A stretch of DNA of 64,000 nucleotides, from positions 1,302,001 through 1,366,000 of the forward strand of contig OY969812.1 in NCBI GenBank assembly GCA_963703335.1, in the 5' to 3' direction. Below are positions 48,894-57,389 of this stretch, one piece after another. The notes beneath the pieces are model-generated. The model saw nothing but the letters and a program-made list of their open reading frames with translations. It was not told the origin of the DNA and made no database searches. The translations under genes and the position numbers were made by a program. The first letter of the stretch is position 1. Each line of letters starts with the position of its first letter. The DNA comes from VRUE01 sp963703335. GTDB taxonomy: Bacteria > Actinomycetota > Thermoleophilia > Solirubrobacterales > 70-9.

Positions 48894-49604
48894 TCAGGCG
48901 CTCTGGCCTTCGAACTTGTAGCCGACGCCGCGCACGGTGACGACGAGCTCGGGGCGCTGGGGGTCGCGCTCGACCTTTTGGCGGAGGTTGGAGATGTGGA
49001 CGTCACAGGCGCGCTCGTCTCCGTCGAACTCGGTCTGCCAGAGCTCCTCCATGATCTGGCGGCGGGGGAAGACCTCGCCGGGGCGGCCGACGAGGAGGCG
49101 GAGCAGCTGGAACTCGGAGCGGGTGAGGCTGACCGGTTCGCCGTGCACGGTGGCGACGTGGCGGACCAGGTCGATGGCGACCGGGCCGGCTTCGATCTTC
49201 ACCGCCTGGTTGAGCGGACCGCGGTCGAGCTCGCGGCGGCGCAGCTGGGCGCGCACCCGGCCGAGCAGCTCGCGCACCGAGAAGGGCTTGGTCACGTAGT
49301 CGTCGGCGCCGACCTCAAGCCCGACGACCTTGTCGACCTCGGCGTCCTTGGCGGTGAGAACGATGATCGGCACGGCGCTGCGCGAGCGCACCTCGCGGCA
49401 GATGTCGAGGCCGCTGGGCCCCGGCATCATGATGTCGAGGATCAGCAGGTCGTAGTAGACGCCGTCACCGTCGAGCTTGCGCGTTGCCTCGTCACCGTCG
49501 GCGGCGACGTCGACGTCGAAGCCGTCCTGGGCGAGCGCGTAGCCGACCGACTCGCGCACCGAGGGCTCGTCGTCGACGACCAGGATCCGTCCGCTGCTCA
49601 TCAC
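48894..49604 (-). CDS. OmpR-family response regulator
   Basis: The 236-aa protein has a receiver domain with Asp57 (YDLLILDIMMPGPSG), the acidic pair DDEPS near the start, and Lys in PIIVLTAKDAE; the C-terminal winged HTH reads PVSLTRSEFQLLRLLVGRPG and VERDPQRPELVVTVRGVGYK. Second gene of the operon with the histidine kinase, 11 bp after it. Confidence 0.95.
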   Translation of the reverse strand: MMSSGRILVVDDEPSVRESVGYALAQDGFDVDVAADGDEATRKLDGDGVYYDLLILDIMMPGPSGLDICREVRSRSAVPIIVLTAKDAEVDKVVGLEVGADDYVTKPFSVRELLGRVRAQLRRRELDRGPLNQAVKIEAGPVAIDLVRHVATVHGEPVSLTRSEFQLLRLLVGRPGEVFPRRQIMEELWQTEFDGDERACDVHISNLRQKVERDPQRPELVVTVRGVGYKFEGQSA

Positions 49605-49615
49605 CCGGCCCTCAC

Positions 49616-50914
49616 TCAGGCCACCGGGGTTGGGCTCGGTTGCGCGATCGGGACGCGCACCCAGAAGGTGCTGCCCTTGCCCTCGATTGAGCTGGCGCCC
49701 ATTTCGCCGCCCATCACGTCGACCATGCGGCGGGCGATCGCCAGGCCGAGGCCGAAGCCCTCTTGCTTGCGCGTCTCGCTGCGCCGGTAGAAGCGCTCGA
49801 AGACGCGCTCGATCTCCGCCGAGGGAATGCCCGTTCCTGTGTCGATTACCTCCATGATCACGTCCTTCTCGCCGTCGCGGCGGCCGCGAACGGTAACGGT
49901 GCCGGGGGGTGGCGTGTTCTTGAAGGCGTTGGTGAGCAAGCCGATCATCACCTGGCGCAGCAGGGTCGGGTCCGCCTTGGCGGCCAGGTCGGGCTCGACT
50001 TCGACCTGCAGCTCGACGTGTTTGCGCGGCTCAACCGCAGCGACGACGTCGCGGATCGCGATCGGCACGTCGACGACCTCGGTCTCCCCCGCGCCCAGCG
50101 ACTCGACCCGCGCCAGGGTGAGCAGCGCCTGGGTGAGGCGGCTCATCCGGTCGGCATCGTCGGCGAGACGGTTGAGGAAGTGATCGCGCGCCTGCGGGTC
50201 GTCTTTGGCGCCGTCCTGGAGGACCTCAATCGCGCCCGAGATCCCGGCGAGCGGGTTGCGCAACTCGTGAGCGGCGTTGGAGACAAAGTCGGCTTCGGCG
50301 AACTCGCGGCGCATCTCTTCGGTGCGGTCGCGGACGACGGCGAGGACCGCGCGCTCATCCGGCAGCGCGCGCGCTTGCATCGCGAATGCGCGGTCGCCGA
50401 TTCGCAGTGCCGGGTGGGCGGCGAAGCCGACCGTGGCGGCGCGGCTGAGGGTCGGCAGTATCGCCTCGGGCGGGCGACCGCCCTCGAGCAGGTCGGTGGC
50501 GGCGCTATTGGAGAAGCGCACCGGCCCTTCGTCATCGACGACCATCACCGCGTCGGTGAGGCCGTCGAAGATCGCCTCGAGCTTGTTGCGGTCGGCGGTG
50601 AGCACGCCGAAGCTCTCCTTCAGTGAGGCGCGCATCGAGTCGAGGGCGCGGGCGAGTTCGCCGATCTCGTCGCGGGCGCCGACCCGCAGCGGCGCGTCGA
50701 AGGAGCCCGAGGCCATTTCGTTGGCAGCCTGGGCCAGGCGCGAGACCCGGTGGGTGATCGCGACCGCGATCAGGAAGCCGGCGAGCACGCCGATCGACAC
50801 GGAGACCACCAGCGCCCGCTGGTTATCGCCGAAGAGATAGACGGCGAAAGCGGTGATCAGCGAGACGGCGGCGAAAGCGCCGGCGAGCCACAGCCGCATC
50901 CCTATACGTCTCAT
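49616..50914 (-). CDS. Sensor histidine kinase with HAMP and PAS domains
   Basis: The 432-aa kinase has two membrane segments (residues about 8-26 and 36-53), a HAMP linker (VSRLAQAANEMASGSFDAPL), a PAS-like domain (KLEAIFDGLTDAVMVVDDEG) and HisKA with His216 (SNAAHELRNPLAGI). The ATPase domain follows: VMIGLLTNAFKNTPPPG, EVIDTGTGIPSAEI and GFGLGLAIARRMVD. There is almost no extracellular loop, so it probably senses membrane or internal signals. Partner: the adjacent OmpR-like regulator. Confidence 0.93.
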   Translation of the reverse strand: MRRIGMRLWLAGAFAAVSLITAFAVYLFGDNQRALVVSVSIGVLAGFLIAVAITHRVSRLAQAANEMASGSFDAPLRVGARDEIGELARALDSMRASLKESFGVLTADRNKLEAIFDGLTDAVMVVDDEGPVRFSNSAATDLLEGGRPPEAILPTLSRAATVGFAAHPALRIGDRAFAMQARALPDERAVLAVVRDRTEEMRREFAEADFVSNAAHELRNPLAGISGAIEVLQDGAKDDPQARDHFLNRLADDADRMSRLTQALLTLARVESLGAGETEVVDVPIAIRDVVAAVEPRKHVELQVEVEPDLAAKADPTLLRQVMIGLLTNAFKNTPPPGTVTVRGRRDGEKDVIMEVIDTGTGIPSAEIERVFERFYRRSETRKQEGFGLGLAIARRMVDVMGGEMGASSIEGKGSTFWVRVPIAQPSPTPVA

Positions 50915-50963
50915 GAAGAGTTACTAACACAAACCAATCTGGGCCGCGTGGGAGAATCGGCGG

Positions 50964-51692
50964 GTGCGGACATTGGTCTTCATTCCGGCTTGGAACGAGG
51001 AGGACTCGGTCGCGGCGGTGATCGCCGACGTGCGCGAGTGCCTGCCCGAGGCCGATCTGCTCGTGATCGACGACGGTTCCGGCGACGAAACCGGGGCGCG
51101 AGCGCGCGAGGCCGGGGCGCTTGTCGCCTCCCTGCCCTTCAACCAGGGACTCGGGGCGGCGCTGCAAACCGGCTACCTGCACGCGCTGCGCGAGGGCTAC
51201 GAGGCCTGCGCCCATCTCGACGCGGACGGCCAGCATCCCCCACGCGAGGTGGCGCGACTGCTGGGTGAGATCTACGCCGACAAGGCCGACCTCGTGATCG
51301 GCTCGCGCTACCGCGACCCCGGTAAAGCCGAGAGCGACGACTACAAGCCGACTCTCTCGCGCCGCATCGGCACAGGCGTCTTCCGCTTCTTCCTCACTCT
51401 GGCGACGCGCCAGCGATTCACCGACACGACCAGCGGCATGCGCGCCGCAAACCGTAGGGTGATGGCCCTGTTCAGCGAGCACTACTCGCCCGACTTCGCC
51501 GAGATCGAGTCGCTGCAGCTCGCCGTGCGCGAGGGATTGCGAGTCGAGGAGCTGCCGGTACGGATGCTGGAGCGAGCCGGGGGCAGCTCCTTCCTCACGC
51601 CGCTGCGCTCGGCGTTCTTCATCTTCAAGGGTTTGATCGTGCTGGTGGTCGGCCAGTTCCGCCCTCGCCACGCCGGGGCCGGTGAGCGATGA
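50964..51692 (+). CDS. Family 2 glycosyltransferase (dolichol-phosphate-mannose-synthase-like)
   Basis: The 242-aa protein has GT-A motifs VFIPAWNEEDSVAAVIADVR, LLVIDDGSGDETGARAREAG and HLDADGQHPPREV (DxD), and VIGSRYRDPG, which are the GT2 polyprenyl-phosphate-sugar-synthase signatures. No C-terminal membrane region. It likely builds a lipid-linked sugar for envelope glycans. Its stop overlaps the DUF2304 start (ATGA). Divergent from the kinase gene. Confidence 0.9.
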   Translation: MRTLVFIPAWNEEDSVAAVIADVRECLPEADLLVIDDGSGDETGARAREAGALVASLPFNQGLGAALQTGYLHALREGYEACAHLDADGQHPPREVARLLGEIYADKADLVIGSRYRDPGKAESDDYKPTLSRRIGTGVFRFFLTLATRQRFTDTTSGMRAANRRVMALFSEHYSPDFAEIESLQLAVREGLRVEELPVRMLERAGGSSFLTPLRSAFFIFKGLIVLVVGQFRPRHAGAGER

Positions 51693-52120
51693 GCGCGCTG
51701 GCACTGGCGGCGAGCCAGGGCCCCAAGGTCCACCTCACCGCGCAGACGCGGATCATCGCCGCGGTCCTGGCACTTGCCTTCATGGTCTTGATCCTCGAGC
51801 TGATCCGCCGCGACAAGTTGCAGGAGCGCTACAGCGTGGTCTGGTTCGTCGCCGGCCTGGGGATGCTGATCGGCGCCGCTTTCCCCGGCCTGCTCGAGCT
51901 GGTCGCCGATGCGATGGGAGTGCGCGACACCAACGTCGCCCTCTTCTCGATCGTGCTGCTGCTGCTGCTCGGCCTGGCACTCAACTTCAGCGTGATCATG
52001 TCGCGCCAGGCGGCTCAGATAACCCGACTCGCCCAGGAGCGGGCGCTGGAGAAGGCAAAGGCCCAGGCGCGCTCAGGCGAAAACGGCAGCAAGGCGGAAG
52101 GCGAGCGCCTCGAGAGCTAG
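51689..52120 (+). CDS. DUF2304 membrane protein
   Basis: The 143-aa protein has three to four membrane segments (IIAAVLALAFMVLILELIRR, YSVVWFVAGLGMLIGAAFPG, LFSIVLLLLLGLALNFSVIM) and a charged coiled tail (QITRLAQERALEKAKAQAR). This is the DUF2304 family, which often sits beside a GT2 glycosyltransferase, as here, and may act as its membrane partner. The last 48 bp overlap holB on the other strand. Confidence 0.85.
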   Translation: MSALALAASQGPKVHLTAQTRIIAAVLALAFMVLILELIRRDKLQERYSVVWFVAGLGMLIGAAFPGLLELVADAMGVRDTNVALFSIVLLLLLGLALNFSVIMSRQAAQITRLAQERALEKAKAQARSGENGSKAEGERLES

Positions 52121-53266
52121 CTCCTCGGAGACGTTGAGGTCGAGCCGGCGGCGCGTGTCCTGCACCAGCTCGGCGGCGCGGCGGGGGCGACGCACCTCGA
52201 TCCCTTCTTCTGCTGCGGCCTCCAGCTCAGCGCGGCGGTCCCAGTTGTAGGCAACGTCGGGGGCGCCAGAAGCTGTAGCGGCAAGATCTCGGAACCAGCT
52301 CGCGCTCAGCTCAAGCCCGAGATCGAGAACCTCCGTACGGCGGCGGCGGCCGGTGCGTTTGGCTTCGTCCGTAATGTCGCGGGCGCTGCGTTTGACTCCT
52401 GCTTCCGCTTCCTCCTCGAGCAGCTCACGAGCGGCAGCTTCGGCTTCGTCCCCTGCCTTTTCGGCTGCATCCAGCAGGGCACGCCACGGAGCTGATGGAG
52501 CCGTGGGGGGGGACTCGCCGGACACTGAGCGCGACGCGCCGGAAGCGATCTCGGAGGCACCAGCCGATCCTCGCGGAGTCGCGTCCGCCGAGTCCCCCCC
52601 CACGGCTCCCCCCAACGCCAGGGCCGCTGCTCGAAGGTCTCTGCCTGAATCCGAGAGGAGGAAGCGGGCGCGGGCCACGTCGCCAGCGGAGAGCCGGGCC
52701 GCCGCGGCTAGGTCATCCGGCGAGCCATCGCCAGCGAGTTGAGCTTCGACGGCGTCCGGGGGCAGGGGGGCGAAGTCGATGGGCTGGCAGCGAGAGGCAA
52801 TCGTCTCGAGAAGAGCCGAGGGCTCGGAAGTGAGGAGCAGGATGTGCACGAAATCCGGGGGCTCCTCCAGGGTCTTCAGGAGCGCGTTCTGACTCTCGTC
52901 GCGCATCTGCTCCGCGGCCTCGATCACGAAGACCCGCTTCTCAGCTTCAAAGGGCCGGTAGGAGGCAGCACGAATGACTCGCTCGCGCACCTCCTCGACC
53001 ATGTGCTGGGCACCGCGAGGCTGGAGCCAAACCAGGTCGGGGTGCGGCGACGGATCGAGCAGGGCACGGCGGCGGGCATCGTCGGGATCGGCAGCGCCGG
53101 CCGCGAGAATCTCCGCAGCAAAAGCACGCGCAACCGCCGCCTTCCCCGCTCCGCGCGGCCCACGGAACAGATACGCATGACTCGGCCCCGACGCAAGTGC
53201 TGCCGCAAGCGCAACGCGCGCCCGCGGTTGGTGCTCAGTGCTCTCGTCGAGGGCGATGGAGGTCAC
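52073..53266 (-). CDS. holB: DNA polymerase III delta' subunit
   Basis: The 397-aa clamp-loader subunit has an AAA+ N-terminus (SGPSHAYLFRGPRGAGKAAV, EEVRERVIRAASYRPFEAEK, VFVIEAAEQMRDESQNALLK, TLEEPPDFVHILLLTSEPSA) and a C-terminal collar domain. The Walker A Gly-Lys is kept. Residues about 220-258 are a low-complexity Gly/Ser/Ala stretch encoded by an inverted repeat (52497-52609). Cotranscribed with topA and tmk. Confidence 0.9.
   Translation of the reverse strand: MTSIALDESTEHQPRARVALAAALASGPSHAYLFRGPRGAGKAAVARAFAAEILAAGAADPDDARRRALLDPSPHPDLVWLQPRGAQHMVEEVRERVIRAASYRPFEAEKRVFVIEAAEQMRDESQNALLKTLEEPPDFVHILLLTSEPSALLETIASRCQPIDFAPLPPDAVEAQLAGDGSPDDLAAAARLSAGDVARARFLLSDSGRDLRAAALALGGAVGGDSADATPRGSAGASEIASGASRSVSGESPPTAPSAPWRALLDAAEKAGDEAEAAARELLEEEAEAGVKRSARDITDEAKRTGRRRRTEVLDLGLELSASWFRDLAATASGAPDVAYNWDRRAELEAAAEEGIEVRRPRRAAELVQDTRRRLDLNVSEELALEALAFRLAAVFA
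52497..52609. repeat. 27-bp inverted repeat bounding a 113-bp insert inside holB
   Basis: Arm 52497-52523 (begins GGAGCCGTGGGGGG) and arm 52583-52609 are reverse complements with one mismatch. The segment encodes the Ser/Gly/Ala-rich part of the clamp-loader subunit (ASEIASGASRSVSGESPPTA), and keeps the frame open. Confidence 0.75.
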
Positions 53267-53296
53267 GGGCCGAACCTATCCGCATCTCCCCGCGAG

Positions 53297-53887
53297 TCAA
53301 TGCGCATGGTCCCTGACCGCCTCCATCACCCGCTCGTGGACCTCCTCGACCGTCCCGCTGCCATCGACGACGATGACGCGGTCGGCGGCAATCTTGGCGA
53401 TTTCCTCGTAGGCCTCGGCGACCGCACGCTGCAGCTCGACGCCCTCTGACTCGAAGCGGTCATTGCCCTCGACGCGGCCGAGGCCGGTCTCGGGGTCGAC
53501 GCGCAGCAGCACCGTGACGTCGGGCCAGAGGCCCTCGGTGGCGGCGTCGGTGAGCGAGATCACCTCGGGGGCGCCGAGGCCGCGGGCGGCGCCCTGATAG
53601 GCGACGCTGGAGTCGGCGAAGCGATCGCAGACGATATCGCGCCCCGCCTCCATCGCCGGCCGGATCACCCGCGCGGTCAGGTCGGCGCGCGCGGCGAGGA
53701 AGAGCAGCAGCTCGGCGAGCGGATCGAGCTCAAGCGCGGGATCGGCGAGCAGGGTGCGGACCTTCTCCGCCGCCTCGGTCCCCCCCGGCTCGCGGATCAG
53801 CAGCGTCTCTGGGCCGAGCTTCTCGGCCAGCAGCTTTGCCTGCGTGCTCTTGCCGGAGCCGTCAATGCCCTCCAGCGAGACGAACAA
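53297..53887 (-). CDS. tmk: Thymidylate kinase
   Basis: The 196-aa kinase has the P-loop LEGIDGSGKSTQAKLLAEKL, the DRx-type block DIVCDRFADSSVAYQGAARG, and a lid RVEGNDRFESEG with an arginine. It phosphorylates dTMP to dTDP. Start 53887, 12 bp after the topA stop; holB follows after 30 bp. Function fits the neighbouring DNA metabolism genes. Confidence 0.93.
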   Translation of the reverse strand: MFVSLEGIDGSGKSTQAKLLAEKLGPETLLIREPGGTEAAEKVRTLLADPALELDPLAELLLFLAARADLTARVIRPAMEAGRDIVCDRFADSSVAYQGAARGLGAPEVISLTDAATEGLWPDVTVLLRVDPETGLGRVEGNDRFESEGVELQRAVAEAYEEIAKIAADRVIVVDGSGTVEEVHERVMEAVRDHAH

Positions 53888-53899
53888 CCCGGTACTACC

Positions 53900-56182
53900 T
53901 CAGCCTTTGGCCGCGGCCTTGGCGCGTTTGCGACCGCGGGTGGCGGTGTCGGCTTTGCTCGCGACCTTCGTCTTGGTCTTCGCCGGCGCCTTGTCCTCGT
54001 CGCCCTCGGGCAGCGGCTTCTCCGCCATCGCTTCTTTGGCCGCTTTCGCCGCTTCGCGTTCGGCGCGGCGTTTCTTCATCTCCTGCATCGACTCGCAGTC
54101 GTCGTTGAGGCAGAGGTTCCAGGGCCGCCCGCGGAAGGGCTGCACTTTCAGCCGCGGCGTCTCGCCACAAATCGAGCAGCGTTCCTCGAGCTTGAAGACG
54201 TCGCCGCGCTGGGGCAGCGGGAAGGTCTGGTCGCAGGACTCGGGGTCGTCAAGGGTCCAGCCGCTGCAGCCGACAAAGCGCTTGCCGGACTTTTTTGCCC
54301 GGATCACGCGCAGCATGTGGGGCGAGCCGTCCTCCTTCTTGCGGCCCGCTTCTTCGCATACCTTGCAGGGACCGAGGATGCGGTCCTCGTCCATCCCCTT
54401 CCAGACGACTTTGGCCAGGTCTTCGCGGCTCTCGTCGATTTCGGTCCAGGTCTTGTGCAGCAGTTCGCGGCTGTCGCCGACGACGCCGTCCTTGCTCATC
54501 TCGCCGGCGGCGATCTGGTCCATCTCTGACTCGAGCTGCGCGGTCATCTCCGGCGTCGCCATCGCCGGCACGTATTTTTTGAACGCCTCGTACATCGCGA
54601 TCCCGGTCTCGGTCGGGATCGGCGGGTTGCTGTAGACGTAGCCGCGATCGAAAAGCTTCTTGATGATGTCGGCCCGCGTCGCCTTGGTGCCGAGGCCGCG
54701 CTCCTCCATCATCTCGACCAGCTTCGCTTGCGAGATCCGCGAGGGCGGCTGGGTCTCTTTGTCGACGATCCAGGGCTCACCCTCGAGCTCCAGCGTCTGA
54801 CCCTCTTGCAGGGCGGGGATCTCCTCGTCGGAGGAGCGGGCGTAGGTGTAGATGCCGGCGAAGCCGGGGTCGACGACGACCGAGCCGCGCACGAAGTAGG
54901 TCTGCGAGCCGGCTGTGATGTCGGCGCGCGTGGACTCGGTGATCATCGGCGGGCTGAAGGTGGCGAGGAAGCGGCGCACGACGAGTTCGTAGACGCGCTT
55001 CTTGGGACCGTCGCCGAGCGCGCCAGGATGGATCGCCTGGGTCGGGTAGATCGGCGGGTGGTCGGTCGTCTCTTTTTTGCCGCGGGTCGGTTTCAGCTCG
55101 CCGTCGAGCAGTCCGGCCGCGGCGGAGAACTCCTTGACCCGCACCAGCGAGGTGACCAGCTCGCGCAGCGGCAGCGAGACCGGGTAGACCGTGTTGTCGG
55201 TGCGCGGGTAAGAGATGAACCCGTCCATATAGAGATCCTCGGCGAGGCGCATCGCCGCGGCGGGGGTGATGCCGAGGCGGCTCGAGGCATCGGTGGTGAA
55301 GGCGGTCGTGTTGTAGGGAGTCGGCGGTTTGCGCGTGTTCTTGCGCGCCGTCACCGACTTGACCGTGCCCGGGCCCGCGGTACCGGCGAAGGCCGCGTCG
55401 GCCTCGGCCTTCTCCCAGAACTTGTCGGTCTCGTGGTGGGTCTCGAAGCTGCCGTCGGGATGCTGGAACTTGGCGAAGAGTTCCCAGAAGGGTTTGGCGA
55501 CGTGGGCGCGGCGCTCCATCTCGCGCTCGACGATCAGGCCCAGGGTCGGGCTCTGCACGCGGCCGACCGAGAGGAAGTTGGAACCGAAGCGGCGGGTGGA
55601 GAGGGAGACGGCCCGGGTCAGCGTCGCGCCCCAGAGCAGGTCGATGTCCTGGCGGGCGGCGCCGGCGTTGGCGAGCGGATAGGAGAGCTCATCGAGCTCG
55701 TTGAAGGCCCGCTCGATCTCTTCTTTGGTCAGCGCCGAGTAGCGGGCGCGCTTGATCCGCAGCGTGCCGGCCTTGGTTTCCTCGCGGTTGCCCAGCTCTG
55801 GGTTGGCGTCGAGCATCTCCTCCAACGCCTCCAGCCCGATTAGCTCGCCCTCGCGGTCGAAGTCGGTGGCGATCACCAGCTCGTCTGCCTCTTTGGCGAC
55901 CTTGCGGATCGCCTTGACGACGTTCTTGTCGGTCGGCTCCTTGATCAGCTCGGCGTCGATCAGGTCGTGCAGGTCGGTCTTTTGCCAGTTCGAGTAGCCC
56001 TCGGGGAAGGCCGGACCGAGCACGTGGCCCTTGAGCCCGATGGTGCGCTGCACATCGCCGTCGGCGTCCGTCCACGTGTAGTACGGGACTTTGAAAGTTT
56101 TGTCGCTGGTCGCGCTGCCTTTGCTGAGGAAGGTCGCGATCTTCTCGGCGCTGTTGTTCTTCTCGGTGACGATGAGACGCAT
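53900..56182 (-). CDS. topA: Type IA DNA topoisomerase I, archaeal type
   Basis: The 760-aa topoisomerase begins MRLIVTEKNNSAEKIATFL with the TOPRIM acidic pair in VIATDFDREGELIGLEALEE, and the catalytic tyrosine in DGFISYPRTDNTVYP. The GHVLGPAFPEGYSNWQ and DAELIKEPTDKNVVKAIRK blocks are those of archaeal (halobacterial-type) TopA, not of the usual bacterial enzyme. The C-terminus has zinc ribbon cysteines (GPCKVCEEAG, CSICGETPRLKVQ) and a Lys/Ala tail. It relaxes negative supercoils. First gene of topA-tmk-holB. Confidence 0.93.
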   Translation of the reverse strand: MRLIVTEKNNSAEKIATFLSKGSATSDKTFKVPYYTWTDADGDVQRTIGLKGHVLGPAFPEGYSNWQKTDLHDLIDAELIKEPTDKNVVKAIRKVAKEADELVIATDFDREGELIGLEALEEMLDANPELGNREETKAGTLRIKRARYSALTKEEIERAFNELDELSYPLANAGAARQDIDLLWGATLTRAVSLSTRRFGSNFLSVGRVQSPTLGLIVEREMERRAHVAKPFWELFAKFQHPDGSFETHHETDKFWEKAEADAAFAGTAGPGTVKSVTARKNTRKPPTPYNTTAFTTDASSRLGITPAAAMRLAEDLYMDGFISYPRTDNTVYPVSLPLRELVTSLVRVKEFSAAAGLLDGELKPTRGKKETTDHPPIYPTQAIHPGALGDGPKKRVYELVVRRFLATFSPPMITESTRADITAGSQTYFVRGSVVVDPGFAGIYTYARSSDEEIPALQEGQTLELEGEPWIVDKETQPPSRISQAKLVEMMEERGLGTKATRADIIKKLFDRGYVYSNPPIPTETGIAMYEAFKKYVPAMATPEMTAQLESEMDQIAAGEMSKDGVVGDSRELLHKTWTEIDESREDLAKVVWKGMDEDRILGPCKVCEEAGRKKEDGSPHMLRVIRAKKSGKRFVGCSGWTLDDPESCDQTFPLPQRGDVFKLEERCSICGETPRLKVQPFRGRPWNLCLNDDCESMQEMKKRRAEREAAKAAKEAMAEKPLPEGDEDKAPAKTKTKVASKADTATRGRKRAKAAAKG

Positions 56183-56304
56183 GGGGCGGCGAGGGTAGCA
56201 GGGGCGCTCGGCGACCCTTCACAGCCGAAAAGCGAAGTGCACCTCTACATATAGGCGTGTCGGCTGCCGGTGAGGGAGGCAATGGCCGTAGGATCGCGAC
56301 CGCA

Positions 56305-57237
56305 ATGAAGGCACTGGTTACAGGCGGCGCCGGGTTTATCGGCTCCAATCTGGTCGACGCCCTGCTCGCCCGCGGCGACGAGGTGATTGTCCTCGACGAC
56401 CTCTCGACCGGCCGGCGCGAGAACCTCGAGCAGGCGCTGGCCAACGGCGCGACGTTGATCAAGGCCGACATCCGCAACCGCGCCGCGATCGAGGAGCTGG
56501 GGGGCCGCGAGCGACCGGAGGTCATCTTCCATCTAGCCGCGCAGATCGACGTGCGCAAGTCGATCGCCGACCCCGCCTTCGACGCCTCAATCAACGTCGG
56601 CGGCACCGCCAATGTGCTCGACGCGGCGCGGGCGGGCGGCACCCGGCGCATCGTCTTCAGCTCGACCGGCGGAGCGATCTACGGCGAGGGGGCGGGACAG
56701 GATCTGCCGCTCGCCGAGGACGCGCCGCTGGCGCCCGAGGCGCCCTACGGGCAAAGCAAGTTCGCCGGCGAGGGCTACCTGGCGCTCTACGAACGGCTCT
56801 ACGGCCTCTCTACGATCCCGCTGCGCCTCGGCAACGTCTTCGGACCGCGGCAGGACCCGCTCGGCGAGGCGGGCGTGGTCGCGATCTTCTGCGGGCGCCT
56901 TCGCGAAGGCAAGCGGCCGACCGTCTTCGGTGACGGCAAGCAGACCCGCGACTACATATATGTGGGCGACGTGGTTGCCGCCATGCTCGCCGCGGCCGAG
57001 TCGGAGACAACGGGCCCGGTCAACATCGGCACCGGGGTCGAGACCGACGTGCTCGAACTGGTCAGCGCCCTTGGAGAGCTCGGCGACGGCGGCGATTTCG
57101 AACCCGAGTTCGCTCCCCCCCGCACCGGCGAGGTCCAGCGCATCTCGATCGACCCGGGCCGCGCCGAGCGCGAGCTGGGCTGGCGGCCGGAGATGAGCTT
57201 GACCGAGGGCCTGCGCGTCACCCTCGACTCGATCTAA
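56305..57237 (+). CDS. NAD-dependent sugar-nucleotide epimerase (GalE-like)
   Basis: The 310-aa extended SDR has the Rossmann motif VTGGAGFIGSNLVDALLARG, FHLAAQIDVRKSI, and the catalytic S-T-x(n)-YGQSK (VFSSTGGAIYGEG; APYGQSKFAGEGYLALYERL). It matches the UDP-glucose 4-epimerase branch (RQTRDYIYVGDVVAAML). The ATG at 56305 gives the family N-terminus (MKALVTGG); an upstream ATG-like extension is not supported. The product feeds envelope polysaccharide. Confidence 0.9.
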   Translation: MKALVTGGAGFIGSNLVDALLARGDEVIVLDDLSTGRRENLEQALANGATLIKADIRNRAAIEELGGRERPEVIFHLAAQIDVRKSIADPAFDASINVGGTANVLDAARAGGTRRIVFSSTGGAIYGEGAGQDLPLAEDAPLAPEAPYGQSKFAGEGYLALYERLYGLSTIPLRLGNVFGPRQDPLGEAGVVAIFCGRLREGKRPTVFGDGKQTRDYIYVGDVVAAMLAAAESETTGPVNIGTGVETDVLELVSALGELGDGGDFEPEFAPPRTGEVQRISIDPGRAERELGWRPEMSLTEGLRVTLDSI

Positions 57238-57243
57238 GAACAG

Positions 57244-57347
57244 GTGCAACGCTTTACAGCGCTCGGAGCGCCTCAAAGCGTTACGCCTGCGCCCGCCGAC
57301 CGGGGTGCAACGTTTTTCGGGCTCCTGGGAGCCGTAAAACGTTGCAC
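57244..57347. repeat. 43-bp palindrome doublet E/F without a nuclease gene
   Basis: Copy E (57244-57286) and copy F (57305-57347) belong to the same palindrome family as the DUF559-flanking copies; F is nearly perfect (GTGCAACGTTTTTC...GTAAAACGTTGCAC). They are 18 bp apart, in the gap between the epimerase and siroheme synthase genes. Confidence 0.85.
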
Positions 57348-57389
57348 CTCAAGGGGTGGGGGCGTTCGTCGATCACTAGGCTTTGGGAC

